A DNA stretch of 64,000 nt, taken from Martinezella hainanensis. GTDB taxonomy: Bacteria; Pseudomonadota; Alphaproteobacteria; Rhizobiales; Rhizobiaceae. Within the stretch, counting starts at the first letter, position 1, and each line of letters opens with the position of its first letter. This document shows positions 63,208 to 64,000 of the stretch, one piece after another. The notes under the pieces were generated by a model. That model was not told the origin of the DNA. It searched no databases and worked only from the letters and a program-made list of their open reading frames with translations. The position numbers and the translations under genes were made by a program. The DNA lies in contig NZ_FMAC01000001.1 of NCBI RefSeq assembly GCF_900094555.1, forward strand, positions 124,001 to 188,000, given 5' to 3'.

Positions 63208-63429
63208 ATGCTGACACCTTGCATCCTCGTCTGCTCCATCGACCAAAATACCGGCTATTGCTTCGGTTGCGGCCGCACATCAGCCGAAATCGGCGCGTGG
63301 ATGAACTATAGCGACGAGGAACGCCGTGAGATCATGGAGCTGCTTCCGGAGCGTCTGACCAAGGTCGAACGCAAGCCGCGCCGGGAGACCCGCCGCCAAA
63401 GGATGGCACGGGAGCGCAGTGCCGTATGA
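63208..63429 (+). CDS. DUF1289 domain protein
   Basis: A small protein of 73 residues. The DUF1289 cysteine pattern is present: TPCILVCSIDQNTGYCFGCGRTSAEIGAW, probably binding a metal or an Fe-S cluster. The C-terminal half is basic (ERLTKVERKPRRETRRQRMARER). The function is unknown. The ATG at 63208 begins 20 bp after the cobS stop, so it is probably in the same transcript. Its stop codon overlaps the start of the following retropepsin gene (ATGA). Confidence 0.88.
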   Translation: MLTPCILVCSIDQNTGYCFGCGRTSAEIGAWMNYSDEERREIMELLPERLTKVERKPRRETRRQRMARERSAV

Positions 63430-64000
63430 ACCGCCTGAACATCGTTCTCGCCATTCTCGGCATCGGCCTCGCACTGCTCATCTTCAATAACAATACCGGC
63501 TCCACCTTCGGCATGCGCAACGATGACTTCGCGCGTGTTGTCTATCTCCTGCCGATCGCGCTGATGATGAGTGCCGCCGTATGGGGTAGCCGTCATACCG
63601 TCAGCCAGTCGGTCCGCAATCTCCTGATCTGGTTCGTCATCATCATGGCGCTCGCGACGGCCTATATCTATCGCTACGATGCCGAGCAGGTGGGTAACCG
63701 CGTCTTCGCCGGCTTGATGCCTGGCCACGCCGTCGTCGTCACGACGAGCGAAGGTGGTCAGGAAGTGATCCTCCACAAACGGTCGAGCGGGCATTTCGAA
63801 GCCCAGGTAATGATTAACGGCCAGCCGATCGATATGCTGATCGACACCGGCGCCAGCACCATCGCCTTGTCGCAGGAAGATGCCGAGCGCGTCGGCATCA
63901 TTCCAGAAAACCTCACCTATTCGATGACGGTATTGACCGCCAACGGTCGCGCCAGGGCAGCTCCCGTTGAGCTCGGCTCGGTGGCCATCGGTCCGATCAA
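63426..64000 (+). CDS. TIGR02281-type clan AA aspartic protease (3' end outside window)
   Basis: The first 191 residues of a membrane-anchored retropepsin-like protein. Hydrophobic helices lie at about residues 5-20, 38-52 and 66-82 (LLIWFVIIMALATAYIY). The protease domain starts near 120, with the catalytic motif IDTGAST (Asp140) and the downstream strand TYSMTVLTANGRARAAPV. The expected closing motif (LLGMSFL-like) would lie beyond position 64000. The start is ATG at 63426, overlapping the DUF1289 stop. A second retropepsin gene with a different architecture lies at 23-24 kb. Confidence 0.88.
   Translation, partial: MNRLNIVLAILGIGLALLIFNNNTGSTFGMRNDDFARVVYLLPIALMMSAAVWGSRHTVSQSVRNLLIWFVIIMALATAYIYRYDAEQVGNRVFAGLMPGHAVVVTTSEGGQEVILHKRSSGHFEAQVMINGQPIDMLIDTGASTIALSQEDAERVGIIPENLTYSMTVLTANGRARAAPVELGSVAIGPI

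Overview
The window looks like a core chromosomal segment of an alphaproteobacterium in the Rhizobiaceae, most likely Rhizobium or a close relative. The evidence is the GC-rich coding sequence, a class II DAHP synthase, a malic enzyme fused to a phosphotransacetylase-like domain, the cobT/cobS pair, a Usg protein, DUF1289 and TIGR02281-type proteins, and intergenic palindromic repeats of the kind common in rhizobia. About 60 protein genes are supported. I saw no tRNA, rRNA, CRISPR array, insertion sequence or prophage.

Layout. 1-5 kb: a partial Mla-type lipid transport operon (mlaE fused to a STAS domain, then mlaF), an MFS transporter, an LpxH-like metallophosphoesterase and a glycerophosphodiesterase. 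5-13 kb: malic enzyme, a secreted protein of unknown function, an ankyrin protein, a TolB-like beta-propeller and nadE. 13-17.6 kb: an LTA-synthase-like phosphoglycerol transferase, a DUF1003 protein, an uncharacterised secreted/membrane pair and a GFA enzyme. 17.7-24.4 kb: aroG, gor, a DUF2059 protein, rpiA, gph and a membrane TPR-retropepsin protein. 24.4-31.8 kb: an L,D-transpeptidase, then fumC and a class I fumarase flanking a small nucleotidyltransferase-like gene, then a diguanylate cyclase.

31.8-35.8 kb: a PPOX flavoprotein, an alpha/beta hydrolase divergent from a MarR regulator with a clear double operator, LtrA and DUF971. 35.8-42.8 kb: molybdenum cofactor genes (moaA, mobA, mobB) mixed with an MBL-fold hydrolase, a chemoreceptor and a DMT exporter. 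42.8-48.7 kb: a very long Pro/Gln/Ala-rich OmpA protein, a polar amino-acid ABC transporter without its ATPase, and usg. 48.7-52 kb: a DUF2270 protein, a methyltransferase, and a GST-ArsR-SRPBCC operon preceded by two related palindromes. 52-56 kb: the alkanesulfonate genes ssuBCD plus separately transcribed ssuA. 56-64 kb: a 3-hydroxyisobutyrate-dehydrogenase-like enzyme, an Lrp/AsnC regulator, an Fe-S-type uracil-DNA glycosylase coupled to a nuclease, a histidine kinase, dgkA, cobT/cobS, a DUF1289 protein and a retropepsin cut by the window end.

Most genes are housekeeping or common rhizobial functions. The most interesting material is regulatory (paired operators for the MarR and ArsR genes, and a shared 14-nt promoter motif plus leader hairpins in the ssu genes) and a few uncharacterised envelope proteins. 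I did not find a convincing new multi-gene defence or mobile system.
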